Below, one piece after another: positions 9,951 through 21,744 of a stretch of DNA of 64,000 nucleotides. The stretch's first letter is position 1. Each line of letters opens with the position of its first letter. Source of the stretch: Petrolisthes cinctipes (taxonomy: Eukaryota; Arthropoda; Malacostraca; Decapoda; Porcellanidae). The stretch spans positions 880,501 through 944,500 of the forward strand of contig JAWQEG010000003.1 of assembly GCA_033782935.1 (NCBI GenBank), read 5' to 3'. The notes beneath the pieces are model-generated. The model searched no databases, had not been told where the DNA came from, and was given only the letters and a program-made list of their open reading frames with translations. The translations under genes were made by a program, and so were the position numbers.

Positions 9951-11115
9951 ACCCTTGGTGAACTCCAACTCCGATGTCAAACTCCTGCCATGACCTTCAC
10001 TCTAGATCTTGAGTTCCTATACAGACCCATCACCAACTCCACCAGTCGCTCAGGCACCACCTGCCTCCTGCCCACTCAATCGCTCTCCTCGGTATCCTAT
10101 CAAAAGCCTTTTCCAGATCCACAAAAATGTGGAACAGTTGCTTATTTTTCTCTCTGTACTTCTCCTGTAGTTGCCTCACAATAAAAATGGCGTCCATTGT
10201 TGATTTATTCTGCTGGAATCCAAACTGGTTTTCTTCAATCTCCACAATCCCCCTCAACCGTGTCACCAGAATCTTCTCCCATACTTTTATACTATGCTCC
10301 AAAAGCCACACTCCTCTATAGTTTTCACATTTTTGTGCATCTCCTTTTCCTTTATAGATGGGGATGGTGTAACTTTCCCCCCATTGTTCTGGCACTCTAC
10401 CTTCATCTTCTTCTATCTTACTATACATCTTCAACAACTCTTTATCTCCTGTATCCCCCGCTCCCCTCAGTAGTTCACTTGTGACCCCTGATGGGCCTGG
10501 GGCCTTGTTCTTCTTCATTTCTTTCAGTGCTTTCTGAATCTCTTCCAATGTAACCCCCATTATTGGCCCCTCAACTTTAAGTTCCTCCTCAAGCCGATAC
10601 TCATTTTCTTCATTTAACAACTGGTGGAAATACTCCTTCCATCTATGCATAATTTCGTCCTCCTCCACCTTCATGTTACCATTTCATCTTTAAGGAATTT
10701 TGCTCCGCTGATATCCTGTCCCTCCTCCTTCATTTGTTTTGCAATTTTGAACATGCTTCTCAGTGTCTCTTCCCTATGCAGACTCTCCCTCCATGCTTGT
10801 TCCTTTGTTGCTGCCACTGCTCTCTTGGTTAACTTGGCCTTCTCTCTGTAACTTATTTTACTTTCTTCTGTTTTGTGTCTCAGCCATATTTAAATGCCTT
10901 CTTTTTCTCCTTTATAACTTCCTGTACTTCGTCATTCCACCACCAGGTCTCCCCTTCCTTCTGTCTTCCCCCTCCTGTCACTCCACTCACCTCCGTCGCT
11001 ACTTCCATCATTGTATTTCTCACTTTGTCCCAATTGTGGTAATTCTGATCCAGTCTTTCAGCCAGCTTTTGTTCAAACATTTCTCTCCCCCCACTCACTC
11101 CCACAAGTAAAGTGT
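9951..11115 (-). pseudogene. LINE (family B) ORF2 fragment
   Basis: Read on the minus strand, a pre-RT segment (WWNDEVQEVIKEKKKAFKYG, around 10880-10965) is followed by RT blocks: MKKNKAPGPSGVTSELL, IPIYKGKGDAQKCENYRGV, ENQFGFQQNKSTMDAIF, FHIFVDLEKAFDRIPRR. The fragment ends at a VHQG-like block before the catalytic YADD region, cut by the DIRS end fragment. Stops and frameshifts occur near 10675 and 10060. The family is the same as the plus-strand copy at 32744-34358. Clade (RTE-like) is uncertain. Confidence 0.8.
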
Positions 11116-11116
11116 A

Positions 11117-11180
11117 ATACATTGAGGTGGTTTGGACATGTAAAGAGAATGCAAGGTGAGGAGTTTGTAAAGAAGGTGTA
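11117..11180 (+). pseudogene. Short LINE 3' ORF fragment (family D type)
   Basis: The plus-strand frame LRWFGHVKRMQGEEFVKKV is the motif that closes the ORF of several arthropod LINEs ('LRWFGHV.R'). It is too short to place further. Confidence 0.45.
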
Positions 11181-11344
11181 ATAAATATTTTGTCTGTCTT
11201 GTGTTACTATTTAAGGTATTACTGTATAAGAAAATTAGTGTTACTATTTAAGGTATTATAAGAAAATTCCTCTCATTCAGCGGTAATACAAGAAAGTTCC
11301 TTTCATCTAACTGTTAGTACTATATGTTGTTATTATTGTTGCAG

Positions 11345-11499
11345 GAGAATGTGGTGTTGGTGGTGGAACCTATTTCTTGCCTCCATGATGAACCTGTGAC
11401 CATCAGAGTGAGCGGCCTGCAGCCCAAGAAATACATCACCCTTATGACTACCATGAAAGACATTAGAGGAGTACACTTCATGTCTTATGCTCACTTCAT
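11345..11499 (+). CDS. Acyl-CoA thioesterase (ACOT/BAAT family), exon A
   Basis: This is the first recognisable exon of a host enzyme that hydrolyses acyl-CoA to free fatty acid and CoA (family role). It encodes the beginning of the acyl-CoA thioesterase/BAAT N-terminal domain: ENVVLVVEPISCLHDEPVT, then RVSGLQPKKYITLM. The acceptor is TTGTTGCAG before 11345 and the donor is AT|GTATGT after 11499. The exon ends with two bases that pair with the first base of exon B to give an Ile codon. An ATG at 11324 is in frame but lies in the polypyrimidine tract, so I treat it as intronic; the true start, perhaps with a mitochondrial or other leader, should lie in an exon further upstream that I could not find. 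The intron downstream is about 17.6 kb and filled with transposons. Confidence 0.82.
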
Positions 11500-11539
11500 G
11501 TATGTATGTATGTATGTATGTTAGTAGGGTGGTATGGTG

Positions 11540-11985
11540 TTGATAAATACGGAGTAGAAAATAATTCCTCCAGAATATTCCAATTGCCTTCTCACTCATA
11601 CCACATCTCTCATACACACTCATTACTTTCCCCATCCCACCTAGTAAATCGACATGCTCCTTTCAAGTAACTCATTTCCACTGCACCTATTCTAAACTGA
11701 TGAGCCCTACTCCATGTCCTTGTCTCAGATGCATAGGCCTATGTCAGTGTTGGCAGGATTATACTATTTCGTAGTCCCTTTTCACTTTTATGCTCACACT
11801 TCATGATTCTCCCCAATGATCCTATGACCTGTCTATCCCTCACTGTTCTCTCCTTAATTTCTCCTTATATGCTACCATGTTTACACAGAACTATTCCCAA
11901 GTTTCAAAATTCACCACTGCCGTTGGCTCTCATCTCCCTTTACTTATCCACTTGGTGAACAAGCCTTCATCTTTTCTATCCTCAA
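11540..11985 (-). pseudogene. LINE (family D) C-terminal fragment
   Basis: Minus-strand frames contain, with interruptions, blocks typical of the post-RT region of an arthropod LINE: RTVRDRQVIGSLGRIMK, LRNSIILPTLT, then RIGAVEMSYLKGAC and SNECVYERCGM. It is heavily mutated. It begins about 40 bp after exon A, so it was inserted close to the splice donor. Confidence 0.65.
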
Positions 11986-12698
11986 CGACCTAGAGCAGCT
12001 AATTTAGCACTCTACTCGTATTCCAGACCGCCTTGGAGATCAGCCCAATATCCTTGACTTAATCCTCACCTCTCATCCTTCTGCTTATACTGTTGATCTT
12101 TTCTCTCCATTGGACTCCTCCTATTACAATCTTATTTCAGTATCCTGTCCTATCGCTCCTGTGAAACCTTTGGACCTTCCCAAGAAGTGGTGTCTGTGGC
12201 ACTACAGCACCACCAACTGGGATGATATGAGGCAGTACTTTCAAGATTTCCCATGGAATGACTTGCTGCCATGGCCAGGGTCTACCTGAGTGCTCTGCAC
12301 GCATCACAGAGGTGATCCTCTCGGGCATGAAGGCATACATTCCATATTCTTTCCCTCTTACTAATTCACGAAACTCTTGGTTTAATCAGGCTTGTTTTAC
12401 TGCTGTCCACAACAAGGAGAAAGCTTTCAGACGGTATACCGACGCCTTCAAACTGATGAATCTCGTGCTCTGTATATTTCTGCTCGGAATCATGCTAAAT
12501 CTGTTCTCCGACTAGCCAAAAAATCCTTCATCCGTGCAAAGTGCAATGATCTTTCCAACTCTTCCTTCTCTCGTTCTTTCTGGCATCTAGCCAAAAATCT
12601 CTCCAGTAACTTTACTTCATCCTCTTTCCTTCCTTTCATCCTTCCTGATGGAAATGTTGCCATCTCTTCACCTGGTAAAGCTGAATTCTTCTCACATA

Positions 12699-13631
12699 CA
12701 CCTCGGTCTCGTATAGAACGTCCAATAGGTCGATAGAAGACGGCGTTCTATGTGATACACGTAACCTATGGGGAAAATCACATTTGGTCGATCAATCACC
12801 AAAATTGTCCCTGAAATTAACATAAAATACTTTTCAAGGTTTTTCTTGCCTTAATCCTACTGTACAGGGATCATATGTAAACTGCATTTTACAATTCGTA
12901 TTAAGGTTTTGGCAGGTGACTCATGTGACTGAGACGAGTCGGCGGCATCCGTGGTGGTGGAGGTGGTAGGGGGGGAGATAGTGCGTGATCATCGTTTGTT
13001 TTCTTTTATTAACCATACGCTGGTGTTTCCTTCTCCTTTCTCTTTCCGAGAAATAACTTCCTTCTTTATATCGAAAGATATGGCCTTCCGTTTTGTAAAT
13101 GCACCACCTGGCATGACTGAGTGTTGAAGCGGGTGGTTAACTCGTAATCACTAAAAACGAGCGAGTCAAACACGAAATTTTCCTAACTTCAACTTTAGAA
13201 TTTCCCTTTATGCCTCAATAATTTCCTGTTTACTTTTGAACATTGATGGTCTTTTTGGTATTTCTTCTCGTAAGACTTTCCCTGTTTACTTTTGAACAAT
13301 CTTTATATAATTTCCCCGTGTGGATTTCAAAATTCCCTAAAACAGAGAAATTTCCTTGCACCTGGCAACACTGGGTAGTGGGAAGGAGCGGGAGGCATGG
13401 CGGGAACACATTCACTCACACTGTACAGACGCCAGTGATATCATTTTCTGACACGTTCATTATGATTTCGCTCGTTTTGTATAAGAACTCCTCGGATTTG
13501 CTTCACTTATTTTCGCCACCCGTTCTATACGGATGCAATCGTTTTGTAAAATAATTTTAAGCTAATATTTTGGTCGCTCGTTCTATACGAGAATTGTTCT
13601 ATGTGAACACGCTCTATATGAGACCGAGGTG
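12699..13631. mobile_element. TA-flanked MITE (mariner/pogo type) inside LINE A
   Basis: The ends are inverted: CACCTCGGTCTCGTATAGAA at 12699, and the reverse complement of CTATATGAGACCGAGGTG at the right end. A TA dinucleotide flanks each side (12697-12698 and 13632-13633). Excising the element with one TA joins codons SHT to LASNS in frame, recreating the LINE A sequence. The interior includes the foldback segment with CCTGTTTACTTTTGAACAAT (about 13170-13390) shared with the elements at 888, 31708 and 59331. No transposase is encoded. Confidence 0.82.
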
Positions 13632-14575
13632 TACACTTGCCTCCAACTCCATTCTGGACAATTCTGGCTCTGCTCCTCCATTTCCGCCCCCCTCTTACTT
13701 ACTTAATCCTGCCATCAGAATATCTTCAAAGAAAGTTTTCATTGCCCTCTCTGGTCTTGACACTCGGAAGGCATACGGGCCTGATGGGATTCCTCCTGTT
13801 GTTTTCAAGAACTGTGCTTCCATGTTGATACCCTGCCTAGGCAAACTGCTTGTCTTTGTCTGACATCTAACACTTTTCCTCTTACTGGAAGTTTGCTCTG
13901 ATCCAACCTGTTCCGAAGAAATGAGACCACTCCCAACCCTCCAACTATCACCCCATTGCTCTGATCTCTTGTCTTTCTAAAGTTTTCGAATCTATTCGTA
14001 ACTCCAAAATTCAAAAGCACCTTACTCGTCACGACCTTCTTTCTGATCATAGGTATGGCTTCCGTCAGGGACGCTCTACTGGCGATCTTCTATCTCTCCT
14101 TTCTGATTCATGGTCATTCTCTTTTCGGAACTTCCGTGAAACTTTTACTGTCGCGTTAGACATATTGAAAGCTTTTGATAGTCTGGCACAAAGCTTTACT
14201 CTCCAAACTGCCCTTATTTGTTTACTCTCCCTCCCTCTGCACCTTTATCTCTGATATCCTTTCTGGCCGGTCTGTAGCTGCTGTTGTTGATGGTCACTGT
14301 TCTTCTTCTAGTTTACCAACAAAGGTGTTCCTCAAGGTTCTGTCCTATCACTTACTATCTTTCTCCTTTTCATTAATAACCTTCTCAGCTGTACTATATC
14401 CTCTATCCACTCTTATGCTGATCATTCTACACTACACTACTGCACCCAGTTTGACAACCGCCCATCCCAGCAGCTCCTTTCCACATCATGTGATGATGTA
14501 GTAGCATGCCTGACTTCTGATCTTTCCCTCATCTCTGACTGGGGCAGAGAGAACCCCATGGTTTTCAATGCCTCT

Positions 14576-15132
14576 GTAATGGCCGGACCTGAGAGTTAAA
14601 GGCGGAATTTGAAAGCTACGCCAATGGAGTACTTCTTTGGCTTACCCGGTAGAATTACCGCCTGAGATTTCTCTGGTCCAGGGTTCGATTCCCCGTGGGT
14701 ACGACTAGAATTTAAATGGATCAATTTCTGGGTCTGACTTATTTGGGTGATTTGGATTTGGATTATTGGGATTATTACATTGGTGCAAAGCGGTGGGCAT
14801 GGTCATTGTGTGCCATGGTTCCTGCGTCAGCCTTGTCCGTTCGGCCTCTTTACACGCTACCACGTTGTTAAGTTGGTCTGTTGAATTGCCAGACCCCTGA
14901 AATTGATCCTACCTAGGGGTAAAACTGTGTATTGGCCGGACCTGAGAGTTAAAGGCGGAATTTGTAAGCTACGCCAATGGAGTACTTCTTTGGCTTTCCC
15001 GGTAGAATCACCGCCTTTGATTTCTCTGGTCCGGGGTTCAATTCCCCGTGGGTACGACTAGAATTTAAATGGATTAATTTCTGGGTCTGACTTACTTGGA
15101 TGATTTACATTGGAGATATTGGGATTATTACA
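14576..15132 (+). mobile_element. tRNA-derived SINE (two tandem units) inside LINE A
   Basis: Two units start at about 14581 and 14935 (both GGCCGGACCTGAGAGTTAAA). Each has a pol III A-box-like TGGCTTACCCGGTAGAA and a B box GGTTCGATTCC or GGTTCAATTCC. The second unit ends in an ATT-rich tail (GGGATTATTACA). CCTCT flanks the whole insertion (14571-14575 and 15133-15137) as a short target duplication. With one CCTCT kept, the LINE reading resumes as NAS-KSQFLHLST. The 354-bp spacing suggests a dimeric SINE or a tandem duplication. Confidence 0.78.
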
Positions 15133-15889
15133 CCTCTAAATCACAGTTCCTTCACCTTTCAACTCACACTAATCTTCCAAATGACTATCGAGGTACGGTA
15201 CCTCTTCTTCAACGATACACAGCTCGATCTTTCTTCTTCCCTTAATATTCTTGGAGTGTCTTGCTCTCACAATCTCTCTTAGAGAGATCATATTACCTCT
15301 CTTGCTAAAACTGCCTCAAAGAAGTTAGGTGTGCTGTGCAGATTCCATGAATACTTCACCCCCACACAGTTGCTGTCTTTATACAGGGGTCTCATCCACC
15401 CATATATGGAGTATGGCTCTCATGTGTGGGGTGGCTCAACCTTCACAACACTCCTGAACAAAGTGAAATCAAAGGCCATTCATCTCATCAACTCTCCTCC
15501 TCTTACTGACTCACTACAACCTCTCTCTTCGCCACAATATTGCATCACTCTCTTCTCTCGTTATATTACACTGGACATTGCTTTTCTGAACTCTCTCAAT
15601 GTATGCTTCCTCCCCTTAGGAGAGCATGCAACACTCGCCAAGCCTCTCGTTCTCACCCCTTTTCTGTCCAACTCCCTAACACTCTACCTTCATCCATCTT
15701 TCCACCTTATTACGATGTATGCTTCTTCAAATGCAATGTGTATAGGCATCTCAAAAGAAATTGGTAATGATTTTGGACTACTCCTGTATTTTTTAGATGA
15801 GGATGATGAGCAGGCTTCCAGCCTTTGGTCCTAATCTTCTCTTAGAAAAAAAAAAGTATTTAAACACCTTCACTTCCTCCATCATCTCA

Positions 15890-16150
15890 CCCCCTAGAAT
15901 TATCTAGGGATAGTGGTGGTCATTCTACTACCCATCCTACAGATGTCCATATAGTCTTTTCAAGTACATCAGGAGACGGCTAAAGGCTTGCACAAAATTA
16001 TCATGTATAATTTATTCATGTAAGTTTAGTGGTTTATAAGCTACTAGCTGACAAAGGTTTGTTTACGTGTATTAAAATATGCCCACATTGGAGAGCGGAC
16101 ATATCCCCACGCTTTAAGGAATAAGGCACTAGTCTCTGAACTCGAAGGAG
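15890..16150 (-). repeat. Dispersed MITE-like repeat related to 28317-28510 and 31463-31700
   Basis: It shares, in reverse orientation, the blocks around CATGAATAAATTATGCATGA and CCTGATGTACGTGCAAAGAC of the 28.3-kb repeat. It closes with CCCCACGCTTTAAGG, the complement of that repeat's AAAGCGTGG end. TTAA-type insertion is inferred from the relatives; the boundaries here are vague. Confidence 0.45.
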
Positions 16151-16277
16151 TAACTTAGGTAAACTCTTTATGCAACACGTGGTGTTGCTATGATGTTATC
16201 CCCTAGGCTCTTCCCCTTATTTATCATAATATAAAAAAGTACTTGCATGTGTAGTAATACTTTATACATTATATGTA

Positions 16278-17159
16278 CTAGCTGGGGTACCCGGCTTTGC
16301 TCGGGTTTAAATAAAACTGATGGCAAGTATTAATACATGAAATAATGATCAATAACAATATACTCTCTTTTTTTAAAAGTCCCAATAACATTCAGTTGAC
16401 ATTGCAATTAGAAAAATTAAATAATAAAGAGTACACTATTTATACAAATAAAATTCACGTCCGCTGACTTGCATATTGTTAACATTAATCAGTTCTTGGT
16501 TTTCTTATATTCGAAGTCTGCACTTACCTCTGATTACGGTGTCAATACTTCCGGGTAGACGATGTTCGTTGTTTTACCCTCTGGCAAATGGAAGTAAATG
16601 TGTTGTGGCGATCCGACTCTTGAGCAGCCGACATAGAGTTGGCCGTGGGAGAAGCATGCCGATTCCAAACTCAGACCAGCAGTTACAAGCGACTGACCCT
16701 GTGCTTTGTTGATGGTCATTGCAAAGCTGACTCGAACAGGGAACTCAAGCCGCTTAACTGAAATGGGGTGTCTGATGGAATAGTTGGGCTCATTTAGGCA
16801 GGTTTAAGAGCATTTTGCTCATTATGCTCATTTGTTCATTGAAGATGACATTTGAGCACAATACCAAGCCCATGTTCTTCTTTGAGTACCAATACCTCTT
16901 TGTACCAAGTTGCATGTCATTGCCAGCACGGTTTGTGGACCTTTTTAGGCCATTTTTGGCAATTTTGAGCTCATTATGCTCATTTGCACATTGAAGATTA
17001 TGTTTGAGCACAACGACACCAAGCCCATGTTCTTCCTCGGGTAACAATACCCCTTTGTGCCAAGTTTCAGGCCATTCCGCCCAGCAGTATTCGCGGCCAT
17101 AGCCGGAGAGACAGACACACACACCCACAGATAGACAAACAAAACTCTACTTTATATAT
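16278..17159 (-). mobile_element. Non-autonomous Helitron remnant with the end of the RepHel helicase
   Basis: On the minus strand, 16719-16534 encodes the C-terminal part of a PIF1-like helicase: MTINKAQGQSL, then FSHGQLYVGCSRVGSPQH and LPEGKTTNIVYPEVL. This is the conserved end of Helitron RepHel proteins. About 230 bp beyond it the element ends in a GC-rich hairpin, CCCGAGCAAAGCCGGG, then TACCCCAGCTAG, the classical Helitron 3' end (hairpin followed by CTAG), with T as the next base. Upstream (17159-16790) is a leader with GAAACTTGGCACAAAGGGGT, typical of Helitron 5' regions in arthropods, joined directly to the helicase tail. It is therefore an internal-deletion derivative. The exact 5' end (expected TC) is degraded. 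Confidence 0.72.
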
Positions 17160-17199
17160 GTCTTTTCAGCTTGAAGGCTTTATATTGACTGTACAACGG

Positions 17200-17950
17200 G
17201 GGAGAGAAAAACACACGCAAACCCCCAGGAAGGGACCCAAAATATGAAACTAGAAACCCCACAACCCAGGGAAAGGGAAACCCAGCCCCAGTGAAAAATA
17301 CAACAAAGGGGACCCCCAAAACCCCAAGCACGGGGGGGGGGGGGAAACACTGGCAGGAAACCACGTGGAGGCACGAGTGCAACACGGCCCACAAAACCCC
17401 CCAAAGAACACAAAAACACACAACACAATATACAAACTCATTGCGAAAGAGTAGGGGGGGGGGGGCAGCAAGATCAACTGTGAGTAAACTGGGAGGCGAA
17501 AACCCAGGAGGGTCAGCGCAGCCAAAAAACCCTACACCAAAAACCTTAAAAACAAATAAAAAGCCCCCCCACAGAACCCCCAAAACAGCACAATAGGGGG
17601 GAAAACACAGTGTATCTGCAAAGCAGGCACTCCATTACAAGTAAAACAACAAACGGACAAAGCAAAACTTCACCATGACGACGATGGAGGAAGAGATGTT
17701 GTTGCTACCTTTCTGCAAAAAGAGTGACCGAGATTGGCCGGGCGCAGGACCAGCGCGGGTCACCGCCGTACTTCAGGATGCTACCACCTGGTAGCACATA
17801 AGCAAAGCACCAGATTTAAATTATTACTTCTGATGATCTTCACGGAAATACCCACTCTCTAGCCAAGACTAGGAGGCCTGGATGTCCTAGGCTAGAGATG
17901 GGGTAGGTTCTAAAGCAATCCAGCTGTGCTGGTTCCACTCTACCAATAAT
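17200..17950 (-). mobile_element. DIRS 5' end fragment (diverged subfamily)
   Basis: The right end GGTTCCACTCTACCAATAAT (17931-17950) is a DIRS terminus, followed inward by the terminal block around CTTCTGATGATCTTCACGGA and a C/A-rich leader. The terminal block differs much more from copies 1-4 than they do from one another, so it belongs to another subfamily. It stops near the position where gag would start, where the Helitron remnant begins. Confidence 0.72.
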
Positions 17951-18454
17951 AGATTATTTGATTATATTGACTCGTTAGAACCATCTAAGAGGTTGATGAA
18001 TTGCCCGTGGATCAAAAGGGGGTCGATGAATGGCTAGGTCAGGGGGTGGGAAATGGGGTCTTTGAGGTCCGTGTAGACTCAAAGAGCTCAATGTCAGTCC
18101 CTACTGATCCTTAAGATGAGGTGGGTGGTAGTGATAAAAAATCTTTATACTGTACTAGTATAAATATAAAATGTGGAGGTAGCTGCTAGTAATGTGTTGG
18201 AGCTGCTGGGCTCAAACTGAACTAAAAAATTAACTGCATATCTTTCTTACTTTTATATTAATTTACAATAGAAATTACGTAGCTTAAAAGTGTCTTATAA
18301 TTGTTTGAACTTTAAAATGACAGTGTGAATGGGCCAGTAGGGCAGTGCAGTTAGAAACTATAAAAATAACATATAGTTTCCTTCTAATGTATTATTTTTA
18401 CCATTTCTAGAGAATTATTCTTTGAATATTAGCCATCTCCCACAGGGCAAAAAT
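17951..18454. other. Intronic stretch without a recognised feature
   Basis: AT-rich sequence between two DIRS pieces. GGGGGTCGATGAAT recurs at about 28285, so part may be an old repeat. No open frame, terminal repeat or domain is supported. Confidence 0.4.
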
Positions 18455-19346
18455 AGTGCATTTGTCCCGGCTTTCAGCCACTTAAATTGTATTTATTGGT
18501 TGTGGAACCAGCACAGCTGGATTGCTATAGAATACACCCCTTCTCCAGCCCAGGCCCCGTGAAGGCATATTCTGGGCTAGAAGGGTCTATTCCGTAACGA
18601 TCATCAGAAGTAAAATTAATTTAAATCTGGCGCTGTACTAGACATGGGAGCCACCTGGTGGTGGCCTGTCGAGATACTGACCCCGCTCTAGGGGAGCATA
18701 CGCTCTGCCACTCCAATGAGAAAACAGTGAATGGCTGCCGCATCGGGAGGAGGGTGGGACAGTTAAAGCTGTGCTGGTTCCACATCCAATAAATATAATG
18801 CCGCGACAAATGCACTATTATTGGTATAGTGAAACCAGCACAGCTGGATTGCTATGCATGCGATGCAGTAGGTGGGAGGTGAGATTTACGGGTCCAGATA
18901 AGAGCGGCTCAGAGCGAGGACCTTGTTATTTATATAGAATTTTTTTTTTTTTTTTTTTTTTTTTAACCGTAGACTGTTCAGTTATGACTCAGAACAAGTC
19001 ACCAGATGTAGTCTTTATAGTCAGACTCGAGGGGTATGGTAGAGGAGTTGGGAGGGGGGTAGGTTCGGCTCCCCCCCCCTTTTTATTAAAGTACTCGAGC
19101 TTGGGTTATAATCCCCGGGCTCTGGAGAAATATCCCGAGAGGATGAAAGAGGAACACTGAAGTTGTACTCTTTTTATTTAATAAATCCAGTCACTCATCA
19201 TAGTATTAGTAGCCGTGTAAGAACGGGGAGAATAAATACTCAGAATTCCATAACAATGTAATTTATTACCAACCCACATATGTACAATATGATGACATGG
19301 GGATGTGAAATGTACAGGATGGGTATGACAGATGATGTGATGGGAG

Positions 19347-19856
19347 TTACGTCGCCCGACCTTTTCCTTTTGGGCGGCCCCTCCCTCTTTTGCCTTTCCC
19401 CCGGGGACCCTGAGTACTGGTAGGTGGGGTTCCCATAGCTACGCAGGGGGTAGGGGAGAGCGAATGGAACAGATACCTCTTCCTGAAGGAGGATGTAGAT
19501 GTCCAGCCCCCCAGATCCCGTACCCTCTCCACCGAGTGAGTCCTGAGAAAGGCGAGGGAGGCGGCCACGCCTCTAACACTGTGAGCCCTTGGGGAGTGTC
19601 CGGGATCCCCGTTCTCGATCACTCGGCAGAGGAGGCGAGCGATGGACCTGGGGAGGAGAGGGTTACCGGACCTTGAGTTATAGAAGAGGTGGTCCGGGGA
19701 AGCCTCTCTCGTTGCCTGCACGTAAGCAGCGAAGGCGTGGACTGGACAGAGAGGATGGAAAGTTCCATCCCTCAGGAAGGAGGGTACTGCGAGGGAGCTA
19801 ATCCTGTCGTCAGCCTGCTCGTTCTTAGCTAGGAAAGTAGGAGAGGGGGAGATAGT
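19347..19856 (-). pseudogene. C-terminal half of the tyrosine recombinase, DIRS copy 2
   Basis: It contains PLLPRSIARLLCRVIENGDP, the HSVR box, LGGW and KRYLFHSLS (catalytic Tyr). The N-terminal half, with the first catalytic Arg (TGYRASQL), is absent because of the deletion that joins this segment to the RNase H region near 19856. It cannot encode an active recombinase. Confidence 0.82.
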
Positions 19857-21300
19857 TAACTAGGTGGATGTACCTCTTGGCCGCTATCGAGAAGATCTGT
19901 TCTGACAGGGACAGGAGAATTTCCGACCGTGTCGTGCCTTGTTTCTGCAGGCACTGCACGGCCGCAACATTGTCTATATCGAAGCGGACGCCTATCCTGG
20001 AAAACTGCGGGTGTCTGTTGAGCCACTCCCTTGCTACCATCAACTCCCTGGCGTTGATGTGTAGTAGCCTTTCCTCTTCCTTCCATCCCCTGCACCGTTG
20101 GTGTCCCAGGCAAGATTGGTATCCCCAGCCCACGTCCGATGCGTCTGTCGCCACCGTGATCCCCGGGGAGGGAGACACCCAGGGAACTCGCTGACGCAGG
20201 GCACCGGGACATAGCCAGGGGCGGAGGAGTCGGTGGAGTGACTTGGGTATTTGCCTGGGAAGGTCCCTGTGTGCGGAGGATAGGTGGAGGTTTACCTCCC
20301 GCGTCAGCCTCCTGTGTTTCAGTCGTCCCAGGGGTAATGCAGGGGCCGCGAAATTTAGGCACCCTAGCAATGATTCCCACTGGCGACGAGAGAAAGTACG
20401 GGAAAAATGAGCCTGGCGGACGTGGCGGAGGGTCCGGCGGGCATTGTCTGGAGCGAGCCAGAGGGTGGCCGAAAGAGAGTCCCACTCTATTCCCAGCCAA
20501 CACAGTTTGCGAGTGGGGGTGAGAGAGGACTTGGGGATGTTTAACAGGAACCCCATTTCCTCTAGCACCTCCCTTGCTATCCTGACGTTGTTTGCTACCT
20601 GCTCCTTGGAGGGGGCGTGAAGCAACCAATCGTCCAGGTACATGAGGGTGGGGACACCCGCCTCCGTCAGGCGGGATGCCACCACCTTCACGAGCTTTGT
20701 GAAGACCCGCGGAGCTAGAGAAAGACCGAAAGGGAGCCTGGTAAACTGGAACGTCTCGGTCCCCACCTGGAAAGCCAGAAAGCGGCGAAACCTGGGGTGG
20801 ATCGGGACGTGCCAGTACGCATCCTTAAGGTCCAGGGATGCCAACCAGTCCCCCTTTCGAAGAACTGTGCGGACCTGAGCAACTGAAACCATCTTGAAAC
20901 GTAGGGATTTCAGAAATTTGTTTAACTTGCTCAGATCCATCACCAATCTCGTTTTTCCCTGGTCCTTTTTGGGGACCGTGAATAAACGAGAAAGAAAGAC
21001 CCTCCCCATCGCCCGCTCCACTACCCCTTTTTCCCGCATTTCCAGTACGTGCGGGACGACTGAAAGTGACACTTTGGTTGAGGCGGGAGGTAGATGCAGT
21101 GGCTGTAACGGAAAATGACAGGTGTCAGTGGGTATACCGTTAATCCTATACCGGGACCCGAGGGACCCGGGCAGGTGGGAAGGGATGACAGGCAGTGAGG
21201 AGTGACCTTGAAATTTAACTGTTACCCGGCAATGACCCTAACGGGAACCCAAGGTGGGGAGGTTATGTCATATGTCAGAAATGTCAAACTGAGATTAAAG
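19857..21300 (-). pseudogene. RT-RNase H polyprotein of DIRS copy 2 (C-terminus deleted)
   Basis: The RT is the best-preserved part of this copy: an uninterrupted frame of about 415 codons from SVVPHVLEMREK through KLNKFLKSLRFKMVSV, ASLDLKDAYWHVPIHPRFRR, LPFGLSLAPRVF and the intact catalytic box MYLDDWLLH, to RNase H (ATDASDVGWGYQS, INARELM, DIDNVAAVQ). It breaks off after AAKRYIHL at the deletion, so the last RNase H Asp (NDWADALSRF) and the C-terminal domain are lost. The first in-frame Met is only at REMREK or just before it, so expression through splicing or fusion with gag is possible. Confidence 0.85.
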
Positions 21301-21422
21301 AACAGTTACTCACCGGAACAGATATCCAGGGCCAGGGCAGGCCCTGGCGGATGACCCTTGCTGCCCAGCCGTGGGAGGGCCAGACTGCTGACCACCCTGT
21401 GAGGCAGCTCCTGACGGGACCC

Positions 21423-21636
21423 TCACGTGGAGCGGTCTTTACTGGAAGGGTAGGGGAACGAGGGCTTGGCTCTGGGAAGAGTCTTGGAGCCCTGTCCCCT
21501 CCCTTGAAAAGGCTGCTGGGCCCTATACCTAGGGTACTGCCTAGGAGGGGCGGGATAGGTGGTCCTAACGTGCCTGGTGGGCTGGGAGGGCCTCCTAGGC
21601 TGGACCGCTGGCCTCATTGGCTGTGGAGTACGTGGC
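21423..21636 (-). pseudogene. gag exon 3 of DIRS copy 2
   Basis: It starts after the acceptor TTTCTGTTTGTCCGTAG and encodes a Pro/Arg/Gln-rich tail ending PSSKDRST before TGA at 21423-21425. It is equivalent to 6167-6386 in copy 1. Confidence 0.6.
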
Positions 21637-21744
21637 CTACGGACAAACAGAAAAATTAGGAACAGACTCAGAAAGGGTTTCCCCCCCAATTTCCCTTTTT
21701 ATGTAACACAGACCCAAAGTAAATTATTCTCGAAAAAACTTACT

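Larger units (their letters stand above)
11986..15840 (+). mobile_element. LINE family A (Jockey/I-like), endonuclease-RT ORF remnant, interrupted by a MITE and a SINE
   Basis: Plus-strand non-LTR element. From about 11990 it has the end of the endonuclease domain ([19 protein letters not shown], then a degenerate 'SDH' box SSYYNLISV), then a pre-RT helical region (SWFNQACFTAVHNKEKAF around 12380). RT blocks follow: KAYGPDGIPPVVFKNCASML (13767 on), YGFRQGRSTGDLLSLL and a degenerate YADD region near 14410. The last part is LYRGLIHPYMEYGSHVWGGS (from 15376). Stops and frameshifts occur throughout. Removing the MITE (12699-13631) and the SINE (14576-15132) restores continuity of the coding sequence, so both came later. 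Confidence 0.85.

Noticed and set aside
11324..11344. ATG at 11324 as start codon of the thioesterase
   Set aside because: It lies in the pyrimidine-rich tract ahead of a good acceptor (TTGTTGCAG). The resulting leader of Leu residues has no counterpart in the family. I cannot exclude it.
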